NCBI RefSeq assembly: GCF_016862375.1
Contig: NZ_BOMV01000087.1
Span: 45,325-109,324 of the forward strand
Origin: Paractinoplanes rishiriensis
GTDB taxonomy: Bacteria > Actinomycetota > Actinomycetes > Mycobacteriales > Micromonosporaceae
DNA length: 64,000 nt
Reading direction: 5' to 3'
Positions 53,801 to 62,853 of the stretch are shown piece by piece (positions within the stretch are counted from its first letter, which is position 1; each line of letters starts with the position of its first letter). The position numbers and the translations under genes are program-made. The notes under the pieces are model-generated. The model was not told where the DNA came from and did no database searches. It saw only the letters and a program-made list of their open reading frames with translations.

Positions 53801-55231
53801 GGTCTCGAGGAACTCTTTCCAGCCGTTGTGGTCGGACTCGTCGTGTGCGGCCAGCGCGAAGGTCTGAGTCTTCTTGCCGGACGTCACATTGGCTACGACT
53901 TCGTCTTTGACGTCGAAGGCGATGGCAGCGCTCGGGCAGGACGAGCTATGGCCGTTCGCCACGGTCTTGTGGTCGACCACGGAGCCCAACCGATTGACCC
54001 AGTAGTTCCAGGTCGCGTTGGAGCTGGCCAGCACGGCGCTGGGCGCGTACAGGTTGACCCGGCTGTCGATGCACGACCAGGACCAGGTCTCGGTGATTTT
54101 CAGCAGTGCGGTGTTGATCGTTCCGCCGGCGAGTGCAGATACCGGGATGCCGAAGTTGATCAAGGTGCGTGAGGTGACATCGTCCGAGTTGCCGGACTGC
54201 ATGCGACCGCGGGGATCGGGCGTGTCCTTCCAATAGTTGGTGGTGGGGAATTCTTTCGCGACGGTGGACCAGCCGCTGAAGGTTCCTGCTGCCGGCACCC
54301 AGTTGAACGTGGGATCAAGGTAGACCGGGAACCGGGTGGTCTTGGCGGTCAGCATGGCCCGGTCCGGGGTCAGGTGCAGGTGGGCGTCGCGTACGGCGGC
54401 GCCCATCGGTGCGCGGCGGGCGGCGGCTCCGGGGCCGCCGCTGGTTGACGTTGCCGGCCGGCCGGTCGCGGTGTCCCGGGCGATGCCCGCTGTGTCGGTG
54501 CGGGTGGGTGTGGTCGGCTCGGTCGAGTCCCACATGGCCGGGGCGGGCGCGGTGATGATCGTACGGCCGGCCGGGTCCTTGCCGGTGAGGTTGCCGACCG
54601 AGTCGGCCGCCACGGTCAGGCCGGTGGTGGTCAGCGGGAGGCTGATGGTGGCGAGGTCTTTCGCGGCGTCGGCGTCGTGTACCACGAAGACTTCGGAGAA
54701 TCCGCCGGCGGCCTTGGCGGTGACCTGCAGGTCAACGCCGGGGAAGACGTCGGGATAGGTGGCGGTCGGACCGGCGATGGTCGGGGGCCGCAGCGCGGCC
54801 GGCGCGCCGAGGGCGATGTTCAGCTTTTCGGCGCCGAGCACGGCCATCGGGCCGTCTCCACCGCCGGATAGGCGCAGCGGGGCGCCGGCCAGCCGCGGTG
54901 ACCAGCTGCCGTCGGCGTTGGGAACGAGCTCGGGGTCGAGGTCGCGCCACTCACCGTCGACCTTCTTGCGCGTCGGCACGGCCGACTGGGTCAGCGTCAC
55001 GCTGCCGTCCGGCTGGGCGGTGACCGTGGTGGTTTCGCTGGCCGATGCGGTGGCCTCGACCGGCTGGCCGGTCCGGTGCGCCTGCATGATCGCCCGCTCG
55101 ACGGTCATCGCAGATGAGGTTGGGCTCGGGGTCGGATCGGGCGCCGCAGCCGCGACGCTCGGCGTGAGGAAGGTGGCAGCACACACCGCGCCGGTCGTCA
55201 GGCACGCCGCTAGAAATCCCCCCGTGCGCAC
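50822..55231 (-). CDS. Large secreted protein: DNRLRE, LamG-like and VCBS/FG-GAP repeats
   Basis: Predicted 1469 residues from GTG at 55231 (GGAGA seven bases upstream). Signal peptide RTGGFLAACLTTGAVCAATFLTPSVAAAA. A DNRLRE-like region lies at about 300-480 (FPVYLDPTFNW, SRTLINFGIPVSALAGGTINTALLKITETWS), then fibronectin-like parts, FG-GAP units (DADLDGDNLTDLLTIGG; YAADVNSDGTADLWTVG), a LamG-like sandwich at about 1020-1200 (NDFTVDLWARPDAAGGVVVSQDG; GVWTHITASFKKSTGVLDLHLNGKDVA), and five tandem 51-residue VCBS repeats to the end. It is a cell-surface or shed protein with calcium-binding and carbohydrate-binding potential. It is divergent from the RHS toxin, with 244 bp between starts, so the two may share regulation and act together at the surface. 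Confidence 0.85.
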   Translation of the reverse strand: MRTGGFLAACLTTGAVCAATFLTPSVAAAAPDPTPSPTSSAMTVERAIMQAHRTGQPVEATASASETTTVTAQPDGSVTLTQSAVPTRKKVDGEWRDLDPELVPNADGSWSPRLAGAPLRLSGGGDGPMAVLGAEKLNIALGAPAALRPPTIAGPTATYPDVFPGVDLQVTAKAAGGFSEVFVVHDADAAKDLATISLPLTTTGLTVAADSVGNLTGKDPAGRTIITAPAPAMWDSTEPTTPTRTDTAGIARDTATGRPATSTSGGPGAAARRAPMGAAVRDAHLHLTPDRAMLTAKTTRFPVYLDPTFNWVPAAGTFSGWSTVAKEFPTTNYWKDTPDPRGRMQSGNSDDVTSRTLINFGIPVSALAGGTINTALLKITETWSWSCIDSRVNLYAPSAVLASSNATWNYWVNRLGSVVDHKTVANGHSSSCPSAAIAFDVKDEVVANVTSGKKTQTFALAAHDESDHNGWKEFLETSPTLAITYNHEPNKPSGLRTSPATSCTAGNSIGEGPVSLYATVSDPNQGAVGVTFKLWKEGSSTPLVTTNPQNSYYTSGRTAVLKVPAATLASATPAGGTAKFLWQVQATDFGLPSDWSATCNFVYDRARPGAPGIDTPVEGSATIGQSITIPVAPPTGTVPVTYLYQLNGGPYGTINATSGAAEVTVTPTRFTNTLTVTSRSAGGNIGDTAAVTFNANPAETAIDADLDGDNLTDLLTIGGGNGLAAGLWLAPGKGDGRVAPKATNVGAHGTGIDTPGQIGGPTQFTGRQAITGHFSGTGIQDILAYNPADGRAAVLRGNGDGSIIQTQLSSTFSYLNSTTFRFTDFNDFQDINQPQQLVNAGAHSTVFPDLIGINSKPDGSHLLTYYASDSGVLGIYNGFALPNQTPTGGTDWNTWTLASAQTSTGTALFLWQAATGKIYLWNNVLLNTTTGALDFTPHLLSTNFHTGQTRSLYAADVNSDGTADLWTVGAGAAATAWLVSGLNTGAATGTVTAQTNQTVLTGTHAWMLNDHADEDTSLIADATHPAKDSIGTLNATGGARWNSGDLFDPNAKFTGTVDLATATTAVDTSNDFTVDLWARPDAAGGVVVSQDGVNTSAFKVYAEATTSSWRFAMSSADTATPTWTYANAPNGSFNPGVWTHITASFKKSTGVLDLHLNGKDVARAVHLSPWKATKKFRIGATQTPAGIAGHLTGQVAHVLTFNQVVIYDNGNRAIRDFDGDNKSDVLARHADGTLRLYRGNGAGGFRPGYATIAISWGNMSEVSAPGDFNGDGRPDIIGRYSDGVLRLYPGNGAGGLMGGWTQIATSWGAMSEIFSPGDFNGDGKPDIIGRYSDGTVRLYAGNGTGGIASTYTTVATAWGNMNDILSPGDFNNDGKPDIIARYNDGVLRLYLGNGTGGINSSTYNTLATGWTSMSLLFSPGDFTGDTHPDIAGRYTDGTLRLYLGTATGTLISTSYKQIGTGWNNIPWAS
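50825..51590 (-). repeat. Five tandem 153-bp repeats encoding VCBS units
   Basis: The C-terminal units share SPGDFNGDGKPDIIGRYSDG followed by T/V-RLY-GNG-GG. The DNA is also conserved, with long shared stretches such as the one encoding PDIIGRYSDG, so these copies are recent or kept alike by conversion. The D.NGDG.PD motifs are calcium-binding. The outer two copies are the most diverged. Confidence 0.85.
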
Positions 55232-55475
55232 GTTCGCGTCTCCGTTCTCAAGATCGGGACTTACTGGTCGTGAACCCTACGGGCGCATAGGCGAACGTCG
55301 ACACCCCTGCCGGCGCCGAATCACCGGGATAGTCCACTTTCTGTGATCGATTGTTGTCGAAGCGTGACCTTGTGCGGGTCATCGAAGGTTGTCGTCTTGT
55401 GCGAGAGTCCTCCCGCGGGCACGGAGATCTTGGTGCCTATTGTGTTGCCACACAACGAAAAGGCGGCGATCGACT

Positions 55476-58400
55476 GTGGCTGTTCGCGGGGGCCGGACCG
55501 GGTCGGCGAGGATGCGGGCGTGGCTCGCGTTCGGGATGGCGGTGACCTGTCTGGTGACGGTGGTGGCGGCAACGCCCGCCGCGGCGGCGCCGCCGGACGC
55601 CGGGCCTTCGAAGCCGTCGCCAGGTGTTGCCGTCGATGGGGTGAAGCCGAGTCCGTACCGGTTCACCACCCCGAAGGACGCCGCCAAGAAGAACTACCGG
55701 CCGCGCGCCACGCGCTGGCCGAAGGCCGCGACCGCGCAGCTGAAGCTCAAGAATGGCAGGACGCGCGCCGCAGCGGCACCGGTCTGGGCGAGCCGCGCAA
55801 CCGACGCCGGACCGTCACAGGTCGAGGTGAAGGTTCTCGACCAGACGACCGCCCAACGCTCCGGGGTCGCCGGGGTGCTCGTCAAGGTGACGGCTAAGCA
55901 GGGAGCGGGACGGACCCGGGTCGGGATCGACTACGGCGGCTTCGCCGAGGCGTACGGCGGCAATTTCAGTTCCCGGCTGCGACTGGTGCAACTGCCGACC
56001 TGCGCGTTGAGCACACCGGAGGTGGCCTCCTGCCGGACGGCAACCCCGCTCGCCACCACCAACGACCGCGGCACCCACGAAATATCCGCCGAGGTCGGCC
56101 TCACCGCGAACACGCAGAGCGTTGTCCTTGCCGCTGCCGCCGCTCCCGGTACGGACGGCGCGCCCGGAGGTACTTACGCCGCCAGCGACCTGAAGGCGTC
56201 CGGCTCCTGGTCGGGTGGCAACGGTGCGGGCTCGTTCACCTATAGCTACCCCGTAGCGGTGCCGCCGGCCGCGGGTGGGTTGGCTCCCACGGTGGCTCTG
56301 AAGTATGACTCCAGCGCTGTCGATGGGCAGACCGCTGCCAGCCAGGCGCAGGCGTCCTGGGTGGGTGACGGCTGGTCCACACCGAAGTCTTACGTCGAGC
56401 AGAGCTTCGCCTCCTGCAAGGACAACCCCGGCGGGTCCGCCGCACCCAAGAAGACCGACGATCTCTGCTACAACGGGCCTACCCTGACGCTGTCGCTGAA
56501 CGGCTCCTCGTCGACGCTGGTCTTCGACAAGACCAAGAACGTCTGGAAGCCCGAGTCCGACGACGGCGAGGTCGTCACCCGAGTGACGGGCAGCAATAAC
56601 GGGTCCGGCACCGCGGCAGCCGATTACTGGACGGTGACCACCCGGGACGGGTCGGTTTACCAGTTTGGCCGTAATCGGCTGCCTGGCTGGACCGCCGATA
56701 AGGCGACTACCAATTCGGTGGACACGGTGCCGGTGTACTCACCGCACGCGGGGGATCCCTGTTACAACGCGGCCGGCTTCGAGCAGTCGATGTGCACCAC
56801 GGCCCGCCGCTGGAACCTGGACTACGTCACCGACGCGCACGGCAACGCCATGGCCTACTACTACCAGCGGGCCACCAACCACTACGGCCGCAACCAGGGC
56901 GCAACCGCGACCGCCTATGTCCGGGACAGCTATCTCGAGCGCATCGACTACGGCTTCCGTGACGGCGGCGCCTACGGCACTGTCGCCAACCAGGTCGTCT
57001 TCGGCACCGGCAACCGCTGCCTGACCGGCACCTGCCAGCCGCTGAACGAGAGCACCAAGGCCAACTGGCCGGACGTACCCTACGACCTGATCTGCGACAG
57101 CGGCGCCACTTGTCAGGCGTGGGCGCCGTCGTATTTCTCCACGGTCCGGCTGACCTCCATCACCACCAAGCAGTACAGCTCGGCGAGCGGCCAACACGAG
57201 CCGGTGGACTCCTACGCGCTGACCCAGACCATGCCAGCGACCGGCGACGGCACCTCGCCCACGCTGTGGCTCTCCTCGATCGTCCGCACCGGCCACGACA
57301 CCACCGGCGCGCCCGGCGCCAGTCCCATCACGCTGCCGCCGGTGACGTTCAGTGGGACAAAGCTGCAGAACCGGGTGACTGCCTCCGACGGGCTGCCGGC
57401 CTACTACCGGCAGCGCCTGCAGAGCATCACCACCGAGTCCGGGTCGGTGATCACTGTCGGGTACGAGCTGCCGCAGCCGTGCGGTGCCACCAGCGGCCTG
57501 AACCCGGCGACCAACACCAAGTCGTGCTACCCGATCCGTTGGACGCCCGAAGGCTACACCGAGCCAATCCTTGACTGGTTCAACACCTACGCCGTCACCC
57601 GGGTCACCACCGACGACCCGACCGGCGGCGCACCACTCGCCGCGACGAGTTACGCCTACCTCGGCGGGGCCGCCTGGCACTACGACGACGACGAGACCGT
57701 CAAAGCCAAACACCGCACCTACGGCGAGTTCCGCGGCTACGCCAAGGTCCAGACTTTCGTCGGCGACGGCGACCGCGACCGGCGCACCCAAACGGAAGCC
57801 GTCTTCTACCGCGGCATGTCCAAAAACAACAACAGCACCGTCGTGAACGTCACCGACTCGCTCGGCGGCGTACACGAGGACCACGACGAACTGGCCGGCA
57901 ACACCCTGGAGTCCATCACCTATCAGGGCGAGAGCGGACCGGTCGACAGCTCCACCATTCGCGCGTACTGGATCTCCGCAGCCACCGCCACACGTGCCCG
58001 CGACGGCCTGCCGGCCCTGACCGCGAAACGTGTGGAGACGGCGCTGACGGTGCAGAAGCAGCGGATCACCGGCGCCGGCGCCGGATGGCGCTACCAGCAG
58101 ACAGACAGCACCTACGACACCAACGTCGACTCGCCGACCTTCGGAGTGCTCAAGACCAGCTACAGCCACACGGTCCCGGCCAACGCCGCCTACGACCGCT
58201 GCACCACCAACACCTACGCCCCGACCTCCAGCAACAGCCGGGTCGTGGGCCTGATCGCCCAGACCGAAACCGTCGCGGTGGCCTGCGGCGGCTTCAGCCA
58301 GAACACGCCGGCCTCGGTGCCCAGCGCTCTCAACACGCTGACACCGCCGGCAACGGTGTCACGGCCGGCTCAGGTGGTCTCCCACACCCGCATGTTCTAC

Positions 58401-61400
58401 GACGACCCCGACTGGTCGACCACGTTCCCGCAGACCGCGGCGCCCACCAAGGGTGATCTGACCATGACGCAGGCCGCCGCGGACTACACCAACGGCGCCT
58501 ACACCTACCAAACCACAGCGCGGGCCAGCTACGACGACTACGGCCGCAAGCTGCACAGTTACGACGGCAACAACAACCTGACCAAGACCTCATACAGCAT
58601 GATCGGCGAGCTCGAGACCGGATCCACGATCACCAAACCTCTCGGGCACACCACCTCCACCACGGTCAGCCCACGACGCGGCCTAGTCACCAGCGCCAAG
58701 GACATCAACGACCTGGTCAGCAGCCAGCAATACGACGCCCTCGGCCGCACTACCGCAGCCTGGCTGCACGGCCGCCCCACCACAGCACCGGCCAACCACA
58801 AGTTCACCTACCGGATCTCCAACACCGGCATCAGCGCCGTCACCTCGGAGAACGCCAACGACGCTAACGGCTACATCAAGACCGTGGCCCTCTACGACGC
58901 GATGCTGCGCCCACGGCAGACCCAAGCGGTCACCCACCAGAGCGGCAGGCTGGTCACCGACACGTTCTACGACAGCCGCGGCTGGATTGCGGGGACCAAC
59001 AACGGCTGGTGGGACGACACCACCACACCGGCGGTCGGCCCTCCAGCCAATGCCAAGGATATCGGTAGGAAGGTGCCGAACCAGACGATCAACACGTACG
59101 ACGGCCTCGGCCGCGCGGTTATCGTCGAGCAGGCCAAGGACGACGTAACAGTCTCCAAGACCGTCACCGTCCACAACGGCGACCGGACCACCGTCATCCC
59201 ACCCACCGGCGGCACCGTCATCACCACGTTGACCGATCCCCTAGGCCGCACGACCAGCCTGCGTGAGTACACCGCCCGGCCGACGCTGAACACACCATCG
59301 GACACGTTCACCGGCACGTTCACCGTCACCGGCGGCACCACCGTGAACACCACCTACGGCTACGACGCCCGCGGCAACCAGAACAGCGTCACCGACGTCC
59401 AGAACAACCCCTGGACCAGGCAGTACAACCTGCTCGGGCAACTGGTAGGCAAGACCGACCCGGACGCCGGCAGCACCACCGACCTGACCTACGACGGCAA
59501 CGGCAACCTGCTGCAGTCCACCGACGCACGCGGCAAGACCGTCTCGTCCACCTACGACGAACTCAACCGTCAGACCGCCACATTCGCCGCACCGACCGCT
59601 TCGCAATCGGCCAGCAACCAGCTCACGGCCCTGGTGTACGACAACACGAATAACGCCGTTGCGAACATGACCTACCCGAAAGGCCACCTGACCACGGCGA
59701 CGTCCTTCTCGGGTGGACAGCCCTACAAGTTCCAGGTCCGAGGCTTCACCGTTCGAGGTGACTCCACCGGCGAAGTCGTCACCATCCCTCCCACTGAGGG
59801 TGCCCTCGCCGGTGCGTACACGGTTCTTCGGACCTACACCGACGGCAATTTCCTGCTGGGCAAGGAGCAGTACCAGCTCAAGCACGGACTCCCGCAGGAG
59901 ACCGTGACGCACCAATATGACGCCTTCGACAAGCCGAACTCGCTGGGCGGGCTCGGCGGGTACGTGCAGACCGTCAACAAGGATGCGTACGGGCGCGTCG
60001 AACAGCAGACGATCGGGGCAAGCACCAACCTCGCCGTCATTTCCAACACCTTCGACGAACACACCGGGCTGATCACCGGGCGGAAGGTCACCCGCCAGGT
60101 GACGACGCCGCGAGACGTCGCCAAGCAAGAATTCGCGTACGACCTCGCCGGCAACCCGACCCGGCAGACCGACACCCGCCTGGCCGCCAACAACATCGGC
60201 GAAACCCAGTGCTTCCGCTACGACGAACTACGCCGGCTCACCTCCGCGTGGACCGCCACCGACTCGTGCGCGACGAACCCGACCACGGCGAACCGCAGCA
60301 TGGTCGGCAACACGATCGGCGGGGGCAGCGCGTACTGGACCAGCTGGGTCTTCGACGAGCTCGGCAACCGCACCAGCCAGATCCAGCACGCCCTGCCGTC
60401 CGGCACCGACACCACAACCGATTACAAGTACGACGAGAACGGCGCCGACCAGCCGCACACCCTGACCTCGACCATCACGACCGGGGCCACGACCGGCAGC
60501 ACCAGCTACGCCTACGACGCCGCCGGATACATGACCAGCCGCAACGCGGGCAACGGCAACCAGACGCTGACCTGGACCGACACCGGCAAGCTCAACACCG
60601 TCTCCGCCGCCGGCGCGACGAGCAGCAACGTGTACGGACCGGACGGTGAGCTACTGCTACAGAAGGATCCTGGCAGCGTCACCCTCTACCTGGGCACCCA
60701 GCAGTTCGTCCGGAACACCGCCACCAACACGGTCACCGGCACCCGCTACTACGCCCTGCCCGGCGGCGGCACCGTCATCCGTACCGGAGCCACCTCGTCC
60801 TACTCCTTCGCATTCACCGACCGGCACGGCACCCCGACGCTGTATTTGGACAGCACGGCGCAGATACCGACGTGGCGCCAATACACCCCGTACGGCGACC
60901 GCCGCGGCGCGACCATCACGGTCCCCGACAACCGCGGCTTCCTAAACAAGACTCTGAACAGCAGCACCGGCCTGCTGCACGTCGGCGCCCGCGAGTACGA
61001 CATGACCATCGGCCGGTTCATATCGGTCGACCCCATCCAGGACCTGTCCGACCCACAGCAATGGAACGGCTACTCGTACGCCAACAACAACCCCATCACG
61101 CTCAGCGATCCGACCGGTCTCAAGCCGGCCGGTTGCGAAGAGGAACGGCGCAACTGCCGAACGCTGACGCCGCTGCCGGGATCCGACGGCAAAGAGGGCG
61201 ACGGCCGAAACGGCAAGGGACAGCCGGCAAAAGTGCGATATGGGGTTGCGGTCACAGCCGCGCCCGACTGGAAGACTTATACCAACGGGTGGCTGGCGAC
61301 GGTTCGCGAATGGCAGCGTCCCCACTGGCTGGGCGGCGTCAAAAGAATGCCGCGCCCAGAGTGTATGCAGGGCGCTCCTACTTGCCAGGGCGCCGACGTT

Positions 61401-62327
61401 CTCGACGTAGTACTCTTCGCCCAACTGCTCTGTAAGCAGCCCGGATTCTCATGCACCGGACACGAAAGCCCGCTCGGGGCAGCTTTGGCTGCGGCCAAAG
61501 ACAGCGGTATCCTGTTCGGCGGCCGAGACGGCAGCGGCGCGATGGGCGCCAAAGGTCCCCGACCCGGTCAGCCCCGAGCGTCCTCCTGCAACAGCTTCGC
61601 GCCGGGAACGCTCGTTCTTCTTGCCGACGGCTTCCGCCGCGCCATCGAGGACGTGCAAGTCGGGGACGTTGTCGTCACCACCGATCCAGAATCCGGTAAG
61701 ACGACGACCAAGAAGATCACCGCCCTCCATCTCAACAACGACAGCGAACTGACCAGCCTCACCATCAAGGAGGCGGACGGATCGCAGGCAGTGGTCGAGA
61801 CAACTTGGCACCACAAATTCTGGAGCAAAACACAGCACGCCTGGATGAACGCCGCGGACCTGAAGGCAGGCGAGGTTCTCACCAGCGTCAACCAAGCCCC
61901 CATCACGGTCAGCGCCGTACGCAACTACACCGGCGCCCAAGCAATGCACGACCTCACCGTCGCAGACATCCACACGTACTATGTGCTCGCAGGCAACACC
62001 CCCGTCCTCGTGCACAACGACGGCGGTGCCGTAATTCCTTGGGGTGACCCAAATGCATTCGACCCGAATTCGCTCCGTGGGATGTCGGCCGCTGAAATTG
62101 AGGCAGCAATTCCGGATACCTGGGAAAGGGTGCCGAGTGCGAGCGGCGGCGGGGTCGTCTACAAGGACCCGAAAAACTTTGGCCGACAGATTCGGGTAAT
62201 GCCGGGCTACACTGCTGGGAACCGGCCTGATGCCCTCACGCACGGCCCCTATGTACAGGTCTCGCAGAACGGCGCGAAGGCCAAGGTGCCCCTGGCGGGC
62301 AACCCTACGCTCGGAGGGGGATGCTGA
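55476..62327 (+). CDS. RHS-repeat polymorphic toxin with Hint domain and C-terminal toxin
   Basis: Predicted 2283 residues; GTG at 55476 gives a basic N-region and signal peptide (MRAWLAFGMAVTCLVTVVAATPAAAA); ATG at 55511 is the alternative. A SpvB/TcB-like shell starts at about 250 (GSFTYSYPVAVPPAAGGLAPTVALKYDSSAVDG), followed by many RHS/YD units (TTYGYDARGNQNSVTD, LTYDGNGNLLQSTDARGK). The conserved core end is at about 1800-1885 (GLLHVGAREYDMTIGRFISVDPIQ..YSYANNNPITLSDPTG). A Hint autoprotease spans about 2037-2185, from Cys in SCNSFAPGTLVLLADG to PVLVHND. The last about 95 residues, after VHND, are the toxin (WERVPSASGGGVVYKDP, QIRVMPGY, HGPYVQVSQNG). A likely immunity gene follows one base later. 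Delivered to competitors, probably by contact. Confidence 0.93.
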   Translation: MAVRGGRTGSARMRAWLAFGMAVTCLVTVVAATPAAAAPPDAGPSKPSPGVAVDGVKPSPYRFTTPKDAAKKNYRPRATRWPKAATAQLKLKNGRTRAAAAPVWASRATDAGPSQVEVKVLDQTTAQRSGVAGVLVKVTAKQGAGRTRVGIDYGGFAEAYGGNFSSRLRLVQLPTCALSTPEVASCRTATPLATTNDRGTHEISAEVGLTANTQSVVLAAAAAPGTDGAPGGTYAASDLKASGSWSGGNGAGSFTYSYPVAVPPAAGGLAPTVALKYDSSAVDGQTAASQAQASWVGDGWSTPKSYVEQSFASCKDNPGGSAAPKKTDDLCYNGPTLTLSLNGSSSTLVFDKTKNVWKPESDDGEVVTRVTGSNNGSGTAAADYWTVTTRDGSVYQFGRNRLPGWTADKATTNSVDTVPVYSPHAGDPCYNAAGFEQSMCTTARRWNLDYVTDAHGNAMAYYYQRATNHYGRNQGATATAYVRDSYLERIDYGFRDGGAYGTVANQVVFGTGNRCLTGTCQPLNESTKANWPDVPYDLICDSGATCQAWAPSYFSTVRLTSITTKQYSSASGQHEPVDSYALTQTMPATGDGTSPTLWLSSIVRTGHDTTGAPGASPITLPPVTFSGTKLQNRVTASDGLPAYYRQRLQSITTESGSVITVGYELPQPCGATSGLNPATNTKSCYPIRWTPEGYTEPILDWFNTYAVTRVTTDDPTGGAPLAATSYAYLGGAAWHYDDDETVKAKHRTYGEFRGYAKVQTFVGDGDRDRRTQTEAVFYRGMSKNNNSTVVNVTDSLGGVHEDHDELAGNTLESITYQGESGPVDSSTIRAYWISAATATRARDGLPALTAKRVETALTVQKQRITGAGAGWRYQQTDSTYDTNVDSPTFGVLKTSYSHTVPANAAYDRCTTNTYAPTSSNSRVVGLIAQTETVAVACGGFSQNTPASVPSALNTLTPPATVSRPAQVVSHTRMFYDDPDWSTTFPQTAAPTKGDLTMTQAAADYTNGAYTYQTTARASYDDYGRKLHSYDGNNNLTKTSYSMIGELETGSTITKPLGHTTSTTVSPRRGLVTSAKDINDLVSSQQYDALGRTTAAWLHGRPTTAPANHKFTYRISNTGISAVTSENANDANGYIKTVALYDAMLRPRQTQAVTHQSGRLVTDTFYDSRGWIAGTNNGWWDDTTTPAVGPPANAKDIGRKVPNQTINTYDGLGRAVIVEQAKDDVTVSKTVTVHNGDRTTVIPPTGGTVITTLTDPLGRTTSLREYTARPTLNTPSDTFTGTFTVTGGTTVNTTYGYDARGNQNSVTDVQNNPWTRQYNLLGQLVGKTDPDAGSTTDLTYDGNGNLLQSTDARGKTVSSTYDELNRQTATFAAPTASQSASNQLTALVYDNTNNAVANMTYPKGHLTTATSFSGGQPYKFQVRGFTVRGDSTGEVVTIPPTEGALAGAYTVLRTYTDGNFLLGKEQYQLKHGLPQETVTHQYDAFDKPNSLGGLGGYVQTVNKDAYGRVEQQTIGASTNLAVISNTFDEHTGLITGRKVTRQVTTPRDVAKQEFAYDLAGNPTRQTDTRLAANNIGETQCFRYDELRRLTSAWTATDSCATNPTTANRSMVGNTIGGGSAYWTSWVFDELGNRTSQIQHALPSGTDTTTDYKYDENGADQPHTLTSTITTGATTGSTSYAYDAAGYMTSRNAGNGNQTLTWTDTGKLNTVSAAGATSSNVYGPDGELLLQKDPGSVTLYLGTQQFVRNTATNTVTGTRYYALPGGGTVIRTGATSSYSFAFTDRHGTPTLYLDSTAQIPTWRQYTPYGDRRGATITVPDNRGFLNKTLNSSTGLLHVGAREYDMTIGRFISVDPIQDLSDPQQWNGYSYANNNPITLSDPTGLKPAGCEEERRNCRTLTPLPGSDGKEGDGRNGKGQPAKVRYGVAVTAAPDWKTYTNGWLATVREWQRPHWLGGVKRMPRPECMQGAPTCQGADVLDVVLFAQLLCKQPGFSCTGHESPLGAALAAAKDSGILFGGRDGSGAMGAKGPRPGQPRASSCNSFAPGTLVLLADGFRRAIEDVQVGDVVVTTDPESGKTTTKKITALHLNNDSELTSLTIKEADGSQAVVETTWHHKFWSKTQHAWMNAADLKAGEVLTSVNQAPITVSAVRNYTGAQAMHDLTVADIHTYYVLAGNTPVLVHNDGGAVIPWGDPNAFDPNSLRGMSAAEIEAAIPDTWERVPSASGGGVVYKDPKNFGRQIRVMPGYTAGNRPDALTHGPYVQVSQNGAKAKVPLAGNPTLGGGC

Positions 62328-62328
62328 C

Positions 62329-62646
62329 ATGGCTACAGCTCAGGAGTGGCTCACGCAGGAAATTAGTGATCTTCTTGACGTGGGATCGGTCGGCCTATAC
62401 GAGTTCTCAGAACTGTTTCGGTCCGGCATGTTTTCGGAAATTGGCAACGAGCAGAGGCTCGTAATTTCCAGGGAAGTCGCAACCGGATTCGTTGAATCTG
62501 GCCGTGCCTCAATATGCCAATTAAGATGGCCAAAGGAAGAAGTGGTTGCTGGACCTTTTCCGGTGTACGTCCTCAATGATACCGGCGTATGGGAGCCCTC
62601 TGGCGAGGGCCTCTATCTTGCACTCATTCCGCGCGTTGATCGGTAG
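62329..62646 (+). CDS. Probable immunity protein for the RHS toxin
   Basis: Predicted 105 residues. ATG at 62329 is eight bases after GGAGGGGG, and the gene begins one base after the toxin stop codon. The product (ATAQEWLTQEISDLLDVGSVGLYEFSELFRSG, then RLVISREVATGFVESGRASICQLRWPKEEVV) is small, acidic and soluble, typical of toxin antidotes. GC content and codon use are visibly lower than in the neighbouring toxin body, as in the toxin tip, showing that the tip and its antidote arrived together. I do not recognise the family; the immunity role is inferred from position. Confidence 0.75.
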   Translation: MATAQEWLTQEISDLLDVGSVGLYEFSELFRSGMFSEIGNEQRLVISREVATGFVESGRASICQLRWPKEEVVAGPFPVYVLNDTGVWEPSGEGLYLALIPRVDR

Positions 62647-62853
62647 CCGCTTTTGAAGCCGGTGCTGCTGCAGTAAGTAGTGCCGTCATCGCGTTGTGTG
62701 TCGAAGGTCGCCAACGTTGCTGGTGCCGAAAACCTCATCCGCCCTGGTCAAGGCCAACTCGGTCGGCGACATGTGCGGTCCGGCCTGAGGCTGGTCTCAG
62801 CGACCGGGCCTCGGCGATGTTATCTGCGGAGTGTTCCGCGAGGATGACCGGTT

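Noticed and set aside
62647..62853. Left inverted repeat of the IS element
   Set aside because: No stretch here could be matched convincingly by eye to the 49 bases after the transposase, so no IS boundary is claimed.
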